Assembly (NCBI GenBank): GCA_014706385.1
Contig: JACGZH010000006.1
Coordinates: 434,001-498,000, forward strand
Direction of reading: 5' to 3'
DNA from: Phaffia rhodozyma
Lineage: Eukaryota; Basidiomycota; Tremellomycetes; Cystofilobasidiales; Mrakiaceae
Length of the DNA: 64,000 bases
Shown: positions 10,907-22,371 of the stretch, piece by piece
How the letters are laid out: each line of letters begins with the position of its first letter
Numbering within the stretch: the stretch's first letter is position 1
Program-made: the position numbers and the translations under genes
Notes under the pieces: model-generated
Databases searched by the model: none
What the model saw: the letters and a program-made list of their open reading frames with translations, nothing else
Told to the model about the DNA's origin: nothing

Positions 10907-12120
10907 ATGACCACGTATTCGGATGGTTCTGTATCAGTAGATAGTACGACACCTATATATCATCCGTCCGAGATTGGACAAGCCCGAGCTGAGGACATCA
11001 CTCCGCTGACGACACTCGAGCTTCGGGTTCGACTTCTCGAATATCTTATTTCTGGTTCTTCCTCCTCGCCCGGAAATCAAAGAGTTTTGAATGGGTCAAA
11101 TGGAAGGACTGGACCGGGTCTGATGAGAAAAGTGATGGATGTTCAGGATGCATTGGACAGAGCTGTCGATGGGACGTCTAGTCTGGAACGATTTGTCGAT
11201 GGCTGTACGTTCCTTTCTTTCTCCATCATATACATCTATCAGTTCGGTTGTTAAATTCTGTATCATCTGACTCGAACTTTTCCTCAAATATTCTATTCAT
11301 ATAATCATGACTTGTGGACCGATGGGATAATATCGACGACAAAATTGATGATCGAAGACGAGCAAAACGCAAATCTGCTAAGCCCACCTTTCTCCCTGGA
11401 CCGACTCTCAAACCTGAACGCGAGTCCAGCCGATTCAAAAGTCCTATCGATAGACACAAAGATCTCATTGCTGATGGAGAGCGAGGATGACTTTAAGTCG
11501 GTCTCGAGAGGTCTGGAAGAGGTTGAAGCACTGGATCGGAAAGGCGTGGTCGATGCTGGTGATTTATCCTGTAGGTTCCTTCTGTTTATGTCTTTCTTTT
11601 TCCCCTCCTTTTCCTGCTTTTCGTACATTCCATGAAAGAAAACCCCCAGGGATCAACTGACGGAACCAAAACGAACATCGAACCCGACTTCCGGTTGTTT
11701 ACATATTTGTGGAAAAAATTGTATGGTATTCTAGCGCACCATGCACTGTTACCTCGATTAAGCGAGCTCGTTCCTAGACAAGAAGAAAGTTCGGAATCTA
11801 TCAGTTTGTTGGAGAACCGATTGATCGATCTGTTAGGTCGGTATGATGACTATGCGAGTGTTTACTTTTCTTGAACTTTCCTTATTCTTCTAGATGAGGC
11901 GTCGATGTCTTCTAATGTTTTGTACCCGTTCTGTTATCTTCCCGATTGTTTTTTCTCTCTCTTTTATCCATTCAAACCGGCTTTTGATTCGATCGATATC
12001 TTGGGAAAACAGGTCTCGAATGTGTCAGATGCATTTCTCGAATTGAACAGGTTATTAGGCACGGCCGAGGCCAAAGTTGGGATACTAGAGAGGAGTCGAT
12101 CGTCCAAAGGAGAAAGCTAG
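10907..12120 (+). CDS. Dynactin subunit p24/p22-like (DCTN3 family)
   Basis: The p24 subunit sits in the dynactin shoulder and helps couple dynein to cargo. Four exons keep frame: 10907-11204, 11358-11570, 11735-11859 and 12013-12120 (744 bases, 247 residues). The layout follows DCTN3: an opening heptad stretch (TTLELRVRLLEYLISG), a KVMDVQDALDRAVDG segment, a conserved-looking YEQNANLLSPPF, long helical middle segments, and a final VSNVSDAFLELNRLLGTAE. Sequence identity to the animal protein is low, and the match rests on order and heptad pattern. The most likely alternative is another coiled-coil protein of the same size. Exon 2 was started at 11358 because that is the only AG in the right phase. 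Confidence 0.6.
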
Positions 12121-13519
12121 TCGGACTCGAGAGCTAAACACTGGCGACAGCGAGAATCTGTAATGAATAAACGAATAGATTAGATACCCTTGCTGAGCAT
12201 TTAATGATCATACCCTGTCCAAGTTGCGAGCAAGAAGCACACGGGATAGAATTGGTCAGAGCGACCTTGAGATTTCTTTCTCTCTTTCTTTAGCGCTTTC
12301 CTTTTCAGTGTTCATACAAACAAGAGTGAACTCGGGTGTTTTGTTTCTCTCTAAAAGGATTCTTCATCAAGATCTATGTACAAATGAAAGAATAAATAGG
12401 CGGGTTTCGTCGATCAGCTGACTGAACGACACGAGCACGGTGATCGAACTAGATTAAGTCAAGAGGATAAGCGAGCGAAGCGGTCGAGCAGGACTGTCTG
12501 TGTAGAGCCGTTCGGGCAAAGCGCCAAGAATCAAAAAGAAGAAGAAAAAAAGAAAAAAAAAGGAGAAGATAGGAGACATAGAGAGAGCGCGCGAGCAGAG
12601 GCGTCTGATGGCAGGCACTCGAAAGCACTGCCCGATTTTGTCCGCTCACTTTGTTCTTGATTGGCCACCGATCGGAAGTCCAGGCTAAGCTATCTATATT
12701 TATGCAGAATTACCTGCAAGATCTCGCGCGTTGACGTGCAGGACCGCTTAATCGCCGCTTGCACATGTAGATTTCGAGAAGAAACAGGAACGGGGAGAGA
12801 ACCTTTCCTCTGCCTTGTTCCTTGATGGGGCGCCTCGTTACCCGTCAATCTCGTTCCGCCCTGTTCCTGCTTGGCCGTTATGGATCTGAGCACCGCCAAC
12901 AGAGCACATACATACACAAAGAACACAAGAACACACAGAACATACACAGAACACAACATACATCTCACAAAGCACCTCATCCAACGTGAGTCTTCTTATT
13001 TATGCGAGTGACTGAGTGAGTGAGGGAATGAGGAAGGAAGGAAGATCGACTATCGGTCCGATGAGTCTATCGGACAAAGATCAAGAGTTTCAGAACACTC
13101 GAGATCATCAAAGCACCCATCCATCTTGCCTTCGTGGTTTCATCTCGTGTAGCTGACATCTTGATTGCTCTTTTCGTCTTATCGACAAGCCAGATCTCAC
13201 ATATCTGGGGTCGACCTAATCATCCTTCATCGCCCCCGTTCATTAAATTACCTCCCCCAGACCACAGCATCTGTTCAGATTCTCTTGGCTTGGTTGGCAT
13301 CCTAAGCCTCGCACCAGCACAGGCGATCTCTTCTTTTTAGACTACGTTCTCAATCATCTACCCTCGTCATCTCCCTTCAAAAGGTCTCTCTACATCACGT
13401 TCAGCCCTGTGCTTGCAGTTATTGTCCTCGCCACCACCATCATCATCCATCTCTCTCCTTGCTCCCTATCCTCCTCCTCTCAGATCTCAGCACAACTCTC
13501 TCTCTGATTACGTTCGTCA
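12121..13519. other. Long intergenic region with purine- and CA-rich tracts
   Basis: Nearly 1.4 kb separates the dynactin-like gene from the next ATG. It contains a purine-rich A/G block (12530-12600), a CA-rich degenerate tract of ACACA/GAACA units (about 12900-12975), and a GAGTGA/GGAAGG run (13010-13045). The final part before 13519 is pyrimidine-rich (CATCATC and CTCTCTC), a likely promoter and 5' leader. Several short open frames exist but look like low-complexity shadows. A transcript leader with an intron is possible. Confidence 0.45.
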
Positions 13520-15529
13520 ATGTCTGTGGCCACGCCTGCTAATAGCTGGACGGTCCCTTCCCATGGTCGAAAGGGAGGAATCCTTGTGAGTGAATATATC
13601 TCCTCTTCTATCGATCGTCTCGTTAGACAGCAGAAGGGAATCTCTCTCGGGAATCGTTCACCAAACACATCCTTCCTTGCCGACCTGCTTTACCGAGCTC
13701 GGTTCTCTTCACAAATGCTTATGTCTCCTTCGAAGTATGCGCGCTGACCCAAGAATCATTCCCGATCGTCATTCGCCAGCTCCATTCATCTTTCAATACC
13801 CAGATCTTCAATCCCGGACGTTCAAACGGAAGCTCTTTCGCATCTCAACCTGTACACATCCAACAAGCCAGTCCGAATACTACCGCTCCCTCCGTTTCCG
13901 AGCCGTTCGGATCATCCCCGTCGAGTTCGAAAGTATCAGCCTCATTCCCATCGTCAGTCAAGCCAAAGATCTCGTTTGCTCCGCTACCAAACCCACGGCA
14001 TTCCCGAAGTCTCTCCACTGGGGACTCCATCTATACTGACTCTGAGCGCTTCTCAGGCGAGTTCGGAAACGACAACCCAGTATTCGAAGAGGACGACGGG
14101 GTATCTCAGCCGGACGGATCTACTGATGATGATGCTGATATCTACAAGCGATCTGTCAGATCGTCCTACGGGAGCGGTCTGACCGATGAGGATGATGACG
14201 AAGGAAACGGCAGACGTCGAAGTAGCATCCTCGGTTCCTCCTGGAAGGGGACGAGAAACCTGTTCAAGCCAAAGAACACTGTCCCGAGAACGGCCTCGAT
14301 GGAGTCTGATTCTAGTGGTGGAAAGAGTCTTGACCTTGCTCGAACGCTGTCGAATTTGACCAGGCGAACATCTCACGAGCCGTCGACCCAATTGTCAGAG
14401 AAAAGCTCTAGGTTGCTCGCCAGTCTCTCACCATCCAACACTGGTGAACCTCTCTCCAGGTCGATCTCTGCCTCGGCCGCCACATCCTCACCTAGTAAAT
14501 TCGATCATCAGCGACGAGCCTCTTCCAACGTGCTCGAACTTCCAGAAAGAAACACTTTATCGACCAGCCCTCGATCGTCGGTTGCAGGATCGAGGATGTT
14601 GAACGGGAAGATTTACGGCGTCGCCGGAATGAACCTTGCCAAAAAAGTTGACGAAGAAGCCAGAAAAGGCCCTGAATTTGTCGAGTGGGGTGGACGAAGC
14701 GATATGGGGAATAACAATTACAACCGAGATGAGGACGACGACGGATCTGGTAAGTTATAATGCTTTCTTTTCTGTTTTTCTGACGACTCAGATCTTGAAC
14801 CAGCTTTTTTGACGCAATAGGTATGGGCTGGGTCCGTCGGCGACGACTCGAGCGAGAGCGAGAGGAGCAAGAACAAGAGCGCCAACGAGCGGCCACCCAA
14901 ACAAATAGCTCAATCGAGGATTCGATCGATCCGTTGGCTCCTTCTCCAAATATTGAATTCTCTCCACCTTCCGCTCCGGCGACCCCTCTCGACACACCCC
15001 TTCAGCAGGTTGTTGGGTTACCCTCTCCTTCGACGTCTACTCCGGATGGACAGCGAATGACACCAATCCTGGAGAGCAAAGTCTCGACGCCTGCATTTAC
15101 CCCAAGGCCCAGTCGAACGGGTTCGACCCTGGACATGCATAAAATCCAGGCAATCACCATCCCTGGAAAAGGCCACGCTTCGTCGACCGTTGCTGATGAG
15201 AAGGGAAGTAAGCACTCAGCAGTGGGCGCGATGCCGATCACTGGTGCAGCTGGGAACGTCCGCTCAAGCCTTAGCGACGAGATCGAGAGCGAAGACGAAG
15301 AGGAGGATGGAGAGGATGACAATGATGATGACGACGACGACGATGATGAGGATGAAGATGCTTTGGCAGAGGAAGCCAGGTTCGTTCGATCTTCATATTT
15401 CCAATGAGCAACATTTCAGAACGAGCTGAAGTCTTACCTCTTTTTCTTTCTTTTCGATATTTGCGCAGGACAACTGCGCTTTGTGCAGGAGTCGAGGTTC
15501 TTTCCCGACATAAGAGTATCGGACAGTGA
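13520..15529 (+). CDS. Unknown serine-rich protein with basic and acidic C-terminal blocks
   Basis: I do not recognise this protein. Four exons join in frame: 13520-13585, 13627-14749, 14821-15379 and 15469-15529 (1809 bases, 602 residues). The N-terminal 100 residues look globular and are probably the conserved part: KGGILTAEGNLSRESFTKH, HILPCRPALP, then FTNAYVSFEVCALTQESF. The middle is serine-rich and disordered. Near residue 410 comes a very basic helix, GWVRRRRLEREREEQEQE, followed by proline/serine-rich sequence. Towards the end is a run of about 30 acidic residues, and then TALCAGVEVLSRHKSIGQ. The first intron is only 41 bases. A regulatory or scaffold protein is possible, but no function is inferred. 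Confidence 0.7.
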
Positions 15530-16293
15530 ACCAATAGCATCACTTTGTCTCTTCCGCCTTCAGATTTGACTATCAGGAAGTCACAAGAGCATCATATGCA
15601 GATCGAAACGTCAGGCCGTCTTGAAATGTGGACCGCAATCAGTCTGAGGGCTTGAATTCTATTTCACAACTCTTCTTTTTGAGCATGTATTTCCCTCACC
15701 TTCATTGACCGCTCAGGCAACGAGTACCAGTTTGGCTTCTTTGGACAACACTTATTCACCCACAATGATCTTCCTGTTTTGTTTACTACTCAGCTGTATT
15801 ATCGATAGCCATACGTTTATATTTTCCTTTCCATCAATTCTGTGCTACTATTGACCTCTCATGTTCTTCCATTCATCCCACAGCACACTTCGTTTCCCTT
15901 TCTATTGTATTTACCTGTTTTATTTTCGTATTTATCTTATATTGTTTTTTCTTCTTACGACCATAATGTTCCTTCTCTCCTTTCATCCTTATCATCGTTC
16001 TCTTTCCACTGTTCGTGTTTATTCATGAATCTTTCTTCATTAAGTTCCCAAGAATTCACATGATGGATGTTGTCATCATATTGATCATCGCACAAGCGCG
16101 ACCTACCAGGCTGCATCTGATCTGTCTCGACTAGATATTATCTCGACGATGTCTTTATGGAAAGATGATGCGACACGTGACTTTGGTTGATGACGATCAT
16201 TTCGCCTTTGCCCGTCGAAGCTTGTCCATCCAGTCAGATTAACAACCACCACCATCACCAACACTACCAGCACTATTCGAACTCACCTTCAAG
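15530..16293. other. Intergenic region upstream of ATG15
   Basis: The region holds the 3' flank of the serine-rich protein gene and the promoter of ATG15. It is T-rich between 15840 and 16030 with no coding content that I recognise. Short CCACCATCACCAACACTACCAG-like CA-rich sequence precedes the ATG of ATG15. Confidence 0.45.
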
Positions 16294-18831
16294 ATGGTTT
16301 TGGTTTCATCGCTTGTTCAAGGAATCTTGAGCTATCTGCCTCTGTTTAATCAGCCGATAGCAACAAGCGTTCAATCCCCACATGTATCATTTAAACTTCG
16401 AGCACATCATTCCCACCATCCAACCGATCCTTCTGCTCTTCTCCTTTCTACCACTCTTTCACCCTCCTCGTTCGCTTCAACATCAAGTAGAGATCCTTTG
16501 ATAGTCAGAACTAGGAAGGTAAAAGTTTACAAACCAAAGAGTCAGGAAACGTATCAGGCCGCTCGATTTAAAACAAGGACGAGTAGGATAGACCAAGACT
16601 TAGAGTGGGAAGGAGTAGAAGTCGAAGGACCCGGTATGTCTCAAACCCCGCCTATGTGTATCTGTTAAAGGATGAACAAGAGTGGAGAGAAATCTCCGAA
16701 CAGACTGATTGATGGGCTTACTCGTTTCATAATTCTCTCTTGCTCAAAACTAGACGTGACGGACAGGGAGACGCTGAGCTCGCTAGCGAAGATGACGTCG
16801 AATGCGCAAGTGTTTTCTTCCTTTACCTTCCTTTAGTTTATTATCGAAAGTGAAGTATTGAGCGCTGATATCGATTTCTGTACGACATGGCTCTTTTATC
16901 AAATTAGGTATGTTCTCCCTTCAGATAGTGAATGGTTTCCTATCGATGGATACAATACCGTGCGTATCCTTATACCGCTCAACGTTCAATGTATCAACCG
17001 ATCCGCGTCGAAACTGATTTCATAAATATGATCTGTTGATCATGGCTTGTCAGTCTGTCCCGGTGGGCTGGGAACCAGATGCGGATAGACTTCGAGGTCA
17101 TATCTTTGCGTCGGACGATAATTCGACGGTTATCATCTCTCTCAAAGGAACGAGTGCAGGACTCTTGGGGTCAGGCGGACCGACGGCGAAGAACGTGAGT
17201 ATACCACAGGTGCCAGATTCATATTGAGGTTCTTGCAGTCAAGGTTGATTTCTCTGACCTCTCTGAACTTGCATGGAATCATTCTGAGGGTCGTAGGATC
17301 GATTCAACGATAATCTTTTGTTGTAAGTCTTCTCGTGTAAACATCAATTTTGATATACACCCATCTGCTGATGTCCACAACACCTTGGGATTGTTCATCC
17401 GGATATGAATCGGTAGCTCGTAAGTTCTCACTTGATCTGTCTTTGACATCAGGTCAGAGAACGATAAAAAAGGCCAGTAGGTTCTGAAGCTATGCTCTGC
17501 GTTCCATCAGGTGCTGTTGCGCCCGGGTTGATTTCACGTGGTTCCCAGTATGTGACTGCGTGAGTTATGATTCATCAAAGTCGTATTTCAGCAGAGACTG
17601 TTGTTCTTAGAATAGAGATCCTGATCAGGAATACTGAATCTGTCCGTTTCAGTATGCTGGTGGGTGGAAGTGCGAACAGACGTGTGTTGAGAAGGCCTTG
17701 ATCGAGGAATCAGTTTACTATCCTATCGCGTCTGTCCTCTTCTCCTCTCGTTTATATCTGTTGTTGTCGATTGACTCAACTACTGTCCTTTCTTCATATA
17801 ACACACACGCACACACATATATAGGACGAATTTATACAATAATATTTCGAACCTTTATCCACACGCCAACATTTGGCTCACAGGCCACTCACTTGGAGGC
17901 GCATTGGCTTCACTCATTGGCACCACGTTCGGAGCACCCGTAGTAGCTTACGAGAGTCCAGGAGATAGAATGGCGGCCGAGAGGTTGCACTTACCTTTAC
18001 CGCCTCCTTTGAAGAAAGGCGAGATCGGCGCATTAACGCATGTCTATCATACAGCTGGTGAGTCCTCCACCATCCTTAATCTCGAATTCATACCATTATC
18101 TATCTGCTTTTTTTTCTTTTTTCTTTTTCCTCCCTCCCTCGCGTTTAAACTTCTGACGATCGAATATCTTTGTGGCAACCTAGATCCGATCCCAATGGGA
18201 ACCTGCACAGGCAAACTCTCCTCTTGCTATGTAGCGGGCTTCGCATTAGAAGCTAGATGCCATCTAGGAGAAACAATTCTCTACGACACAGTAAATAAAC
18301 TAGGATGGTCGGTTGACATTCGGACTCATAGGTGTGTCCTGTCGCTCTTACTTTCTTTTTTATTTTCCTCTACCAGAGCCTCTTTGTGTTTTGAGATGTC
18401 GGCGACGAGAGCTGCGCGGCTAACGACGAGTGGATTGTTGATAAAATCTGTCTCTCTCATAACCTTCCTTTGAAACGACATAACAGGATTGGAGAAGTGA
18501 TCAACAGGATCCTCAACGTTGACTGGGATGATGGTGACGGTCCCGAAAAAGGAGACCCTCCAACAAACTCCTCTGACGGTAATCCTGACCCTGGTACGAA
18601 TAAGCCAGGGAAAGGAGGAAAAAAGAAGGGACTGCCTGTACCGAGACCGGAGAGAGAGGATGATTGTGTGGATTGTTATCGATGTGAGATTCTTTTCGTC
18701 GATTTCTTTGTCTTATCTCCTCGATACTGTCACTGGCCGAAACACTGACTATTTGTTTTTTTGCCTCTTGGTAAACGCGCAAAACTTCTCGGTGAACAAA
18801 AGGGGAGTTCGGAGACGGCTACAAGAATTAA
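16294..18831 (+). CDS. ATG15: Vacuolar/autophagic phospholipase ATG15
   Basis: ATG15 is a lipase that reaches the vacuole by the multivesicular-body route and dissolves autophagic bodies. The class-3 lipase serine motif [17 protein letters not shown] is present, followed by [28 protein letters not shown] and the conserved C-terminal [16 protein letters not shown]. Asp in DPIPMG and His in the TH-R segment near the end are candidates for the triad. A hydrophobic N-terminal segment (residues 1-20) fits the family's membrane anchor. Resolved exon limits include 16754-16805, 16908-16959, 17054-17194, 17297-17322 and a last exon 18803-18831. The intron at 16806 starts GCAAGT (GC-AG), required to give NAYVLPSD. 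The linker before the C-terminus is rich in Lys, Gly and Pro. Confidence 0.93.
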
Positions 18832-19167
18832 TTCTGTTTCCCCTTCTCGTTCTTAACTATCTCATCTGGCTTTGTACATATGTCCTCTGCCATTCTCTAT
18901 TATCTTCTTCCGAAACCGAGGCTCTCTGTTCTCGGGAGTCGAGCTTTACATATGCATGTATCCGTTTGCTATCATATCGATTGTGTAATTCATCGCACCC
19001 GGTGATCCATATAGAAAACCAGTTGTGAACCCGCTGTGGAATGGTGAACAAGAAGGGTCTCGGCAGAGCAACCCAGGACGAGGGAAAGAATGAAAGAACA
19101 TTGAGACGCGATGTGCTAGCACATGCAACAGAGAGAACAAGAATATAATCTTTGGATCTGTTCTCTC
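18832..19167. other. Convergent intergenic region ATG15 / 5'-nucleotidase
   Basis: The region lies between the stop codons of two convergent genes and presumably carries both 3' untranslated regions. No gene or repeat was recognised. Confidence 0.5.
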
Positions 19168-22126
19168 TCATTCCCACTTGGCGAACTTGATACTCCCCCT
19201 CCACCAACTCTCCCAAATGGATTTCAGACTCTGCTTCAGCGTGACCTCCTCTGCGTCTACCTCTGTATTTTCTCGCCAATATAATTGTCCTAACTCATGT
19301 TCCGGAGTTTCCTCGTCCGTCACGACAATTCGGCCTTCAACATCGACGTCCAAAGGAGAGAACCGACGAATGTATTCGATAAAAACCTCATCCTGGGAAG
19401 CAATAGGTGGCGGAGACTTCTCGAAAGGCCGAGGAAGAATCGAATCACCTCCTGTTGCCAAGAAATCAAGAGTGACTGTTTTGTGTTTGCGCCAAGAAGG
19501 AAGAGAAAGAAAAAGAGATTAAGAAAGAGGGTACAAATAGGGACTCGGAGGTGAATAAATGGAAGGAGAACGAACCAATAGTGTACGTCTTTTCAAAATC
19601 GACGTCTTCCACCTCGGGCGATCCAATCTGAAGAGAAATCAGTTTGGAGCCAGGCGCATTCTTCGGATTCCAACTGTATTTTATTCCAGCGACCTGAACG
19701 GAAGACGTCACTGTCTATAGTCACTCCCCCCAAAACCCAATACCTTCAACACATGAGTTTTCGAGCACGAAACTTCAAGATCATACATGAAATATCCGAG
19801 GACACACCTTGCCGACGCTGTTTACTCCGCTGCAGACACCTTCAAAGATCTCCCATAGTTCTTTTCCTGTGTATTTGATATCGACTAGCTGGGTGTTGAA
19901 CGGGAAAGACGTCATTAGAATACCTTGAGTGATGTTGGGTGCAGGAATAGTAGCTCGAAGTCCGCCAGAGTTGTGAAGCGCTGCGTCGACTTTGGCTCCC
20001 AAAGATCGTCGGCCGCTATTGTTTGCGTCGCGTAGTTGTAAGACGGAAGCAGGGGAAAGAATAGTAGAACAAATCAGGATCTTAAAATTCGAGCGAGTCG
20101 AGAGCGAAGCAAAACAAAACCAACTAGAGCATGGAGTCGGTCACGGCGTTTCCCAAATTGCCTTCAAGCCAGTTCCGCGAAGGTTATCCAAGACATGTAT
20201 AAAGACGTCAATTTGGTAGCAACGAGCAGCAGAGATCGGAGAATAGACTCACATTCTTTGACCTGGCATGTAGGCTGGTCGAGGTCTCTAACTGTTTGTC
20301 CAACAATGACCTTAGCAAATTCTTCGAAAGGCTCCCGCCAGGACGTAATGAGTTTTTGAAGACTCTTGTCTATCAACATCATATTATGTTAATTTTTTTT
20401 TTCCAAAGATTAAACAGTGATAAAGCAAAGATAGACGCAAACTTCACTACGAAAACTCTTCATGACGCAGTAACCAATATCTGGCCTTACCTTGCGGGAA
20501 GTCTTCTGTCATCCTGATAGCTCCTCCAGTGTAAGCGTGAACTTTTCCAGAATCCTTCTCAAACGCAACATCGATTCGACCCAAATGTTCTCCCCATCTG
20601 AATGACGTGGGGTCATCGGCCAATAGATAGGAAACAGATATTGATCAGTTGACGATGAGGAGAGCAAGAAGCATGATGGTGACGGACCTATAGGAAGTAA
20701 CGATAAAGACTTCTTCTCCATCTAGATTTCGAACTATAGTAGGATAAGGGCCCTGAGAATACCAAGATTCTCCTCCGAGCGGAGTATGCGAGTGACCTCC
20801 AATGATGAGATGAATATTCCTGACGTCAGAGAAGACAACCGTTTCTAATATGAGCACCACAACGAGGAGACGTCTGGGTTGTATGGATGGGAGCATACCT
20901 GGAGTTCTTCGCCAGTTCAATATCTTGATCGTAGCCTATGCAATTTTATGCACAAAAGGTATGATTGATGACCGAACGAGGAGCGTGTGTCAGCCTAAAG
21001 TAACTACCTTGTCATCGAGAGATGAACATCAACGAACCGATATGAGTCAGAGCAACGACCCGTTTGACTCCACCCTTCTTCAAAAGTTGATCAACCGTTT
21101 TCTGAACCTCGAGTACTTTACCGAACGTTGTGCCCTTTCCTGGTTTGGATATATCAGGCGTATCAACAGTTGTGAGCGCGACAACGGCGAGCTCATGTTT
21201 AGGGAACAAGTGATAGGGCTTTAGCTGGGAACGAAGCAGAGTGTTTTCAGTTTTGATGTTGGTCGATATAGTGGGAAAGGTCAGGTTGGCTTGTTTGAAA
21301 GGAGATGTAAAAAAAGGAACGAGAATGGTTAGCTTGCTGAAAGAACGGTCGTACAGTTATGATTCTCGAGAAACAAAAAACTAAATAGTGTCTACATAAA
21401 TATTCTCCAAGCAGGGTATCGTTTCCGGTATCAAATTCATGGTTACCTGGAGTGAAAGAAGAGGACAATAACAAATAAGCTTGAAACTCAATCAAGAGAA
21501 CAGAATAATTTCTGAACGGCACGCACCAAGAGTACCCAATGTAAAGTTCATCAGGTTCAACGTCTCGGCGATCTTTTGGGGTCCATAGAAAGAATAGAAG
21601 AGCGTCTGAACGAGTTGGAGAGGCAAGAAATGTTTCTTCTATCAGAACAGTTCTACCGGATGGATAGCGCAGGACACAAACAAAAAAAAAACTCCTCACT
21701 CCTTGAAATTCATCCCCTGCGTTGAAGAGCAGACTGTCCTGGACCTGAGATCTGATCTCTCTGGTTTTGTCCATGATTCTAGCGTAACCCCCTAGGCAGG
21801 GTACAGATCCATCGGTCGGACAGTCTGTCCCAGAGGCTCTGTATTGGTCCAGATGGGCATGTACATCATTGACATGGATGAATGTAATGTTCTAGACTCG
21901 AATAAAACACAAGAACGGACAGAGATCAGTATCCACGAAAGCGAAGGAAGCCGTAGACGGGAAAGAAAATAGACTGTAAGCCCACATAGTTTCCCTGGTC
22001 GTCCCAGTGTCGCTTGTGAAGATTGGATGAAAGATAGTCTGAGGACACAAGATGGTCATCCTTTCCCTTGGCTATCTGAACTGTGATTCCAGCCAGCAAG
22101 GCAACAAGAACGGAGTGTGGCAGCAT
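19168..22126 (-). CDS. Secreted 5'-nucleotidase-like metallophosphoesterase
   Basis: Members of this UshA/NT5E family use two metal ions to remove phosphate from nucleotides outside the cell. The start MLPHSVLVALLAGITVQIAKG is a typical cleavable signal peptide. The metal-binding motifs follow in order: FIHVNDVHAHLDQ, LFNAGDEFQG, GTLGNHEFDTGND, VALTHIG and IIGGHSHTPLGG. The C-terminal substrate-binding domain includes ALHNSGGLRATIPAPNITQG and SFPFNTQLVDIKYTGKELW. Many short introns interrupt the gene; exon borders in the middle were not all resolved. The C-terminus ends SIKFAKWE with no clear GPI signal, so a soluble or wall-associated enzyme is inferred. A related activity such as UDP-sugar hydrolase or cyclic phosphodiesterase cannot be excluded. 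The gene is head to head with CCT2, 245 bases away. Confidence 0.88.
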
Positions 22127-22371
22127 GGTGGATGTGATGGTTGATGATGTTCTCAGAGTCTTAGATGAAGGTCTCAGATGAGAGGACACAATCTTATCGG
22201 CGGAGGTGATCGTAACCACTATTACATGCCGTAACCGACGGTTACGTGCCTGGTTTTTGGGATCTCCTCCATCAATCCCACTCGCTTTGCTTCTCTGACC
22301 GGCACCTCGAATCATCCACCCTCACCGTTGTCTTTGCAGCCCATCTCTTTGTTTTCTTTGCTATCTAAATC

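Noticed and set aside
11282..11357. Apparent exon of the dynactin-like gene starting near 11312 (frame reading LWTDGIISTTKLMIEDE)
   Set aside because: No AG acceptor exists in the right place. A canonical acceptor at 11357 gives a better match to DCTN3 and keeps phase.
12690..12980. Minus-strand frame rich in Cys and Val (RCFVRCMLCSVYVLCVLVFF)
   Set aside because: It reads through a CA-rich degenerate repeat on the opposite strand, so its composition reflects the repeat and not a protein.
15270..15543. Minus-strand frame rich in His and Arg opposite the acidic run of the unknown protein
   Set aside because: It is the antisense of GAT/GAC codons for the aspartate-rich run, a compositional shadow.
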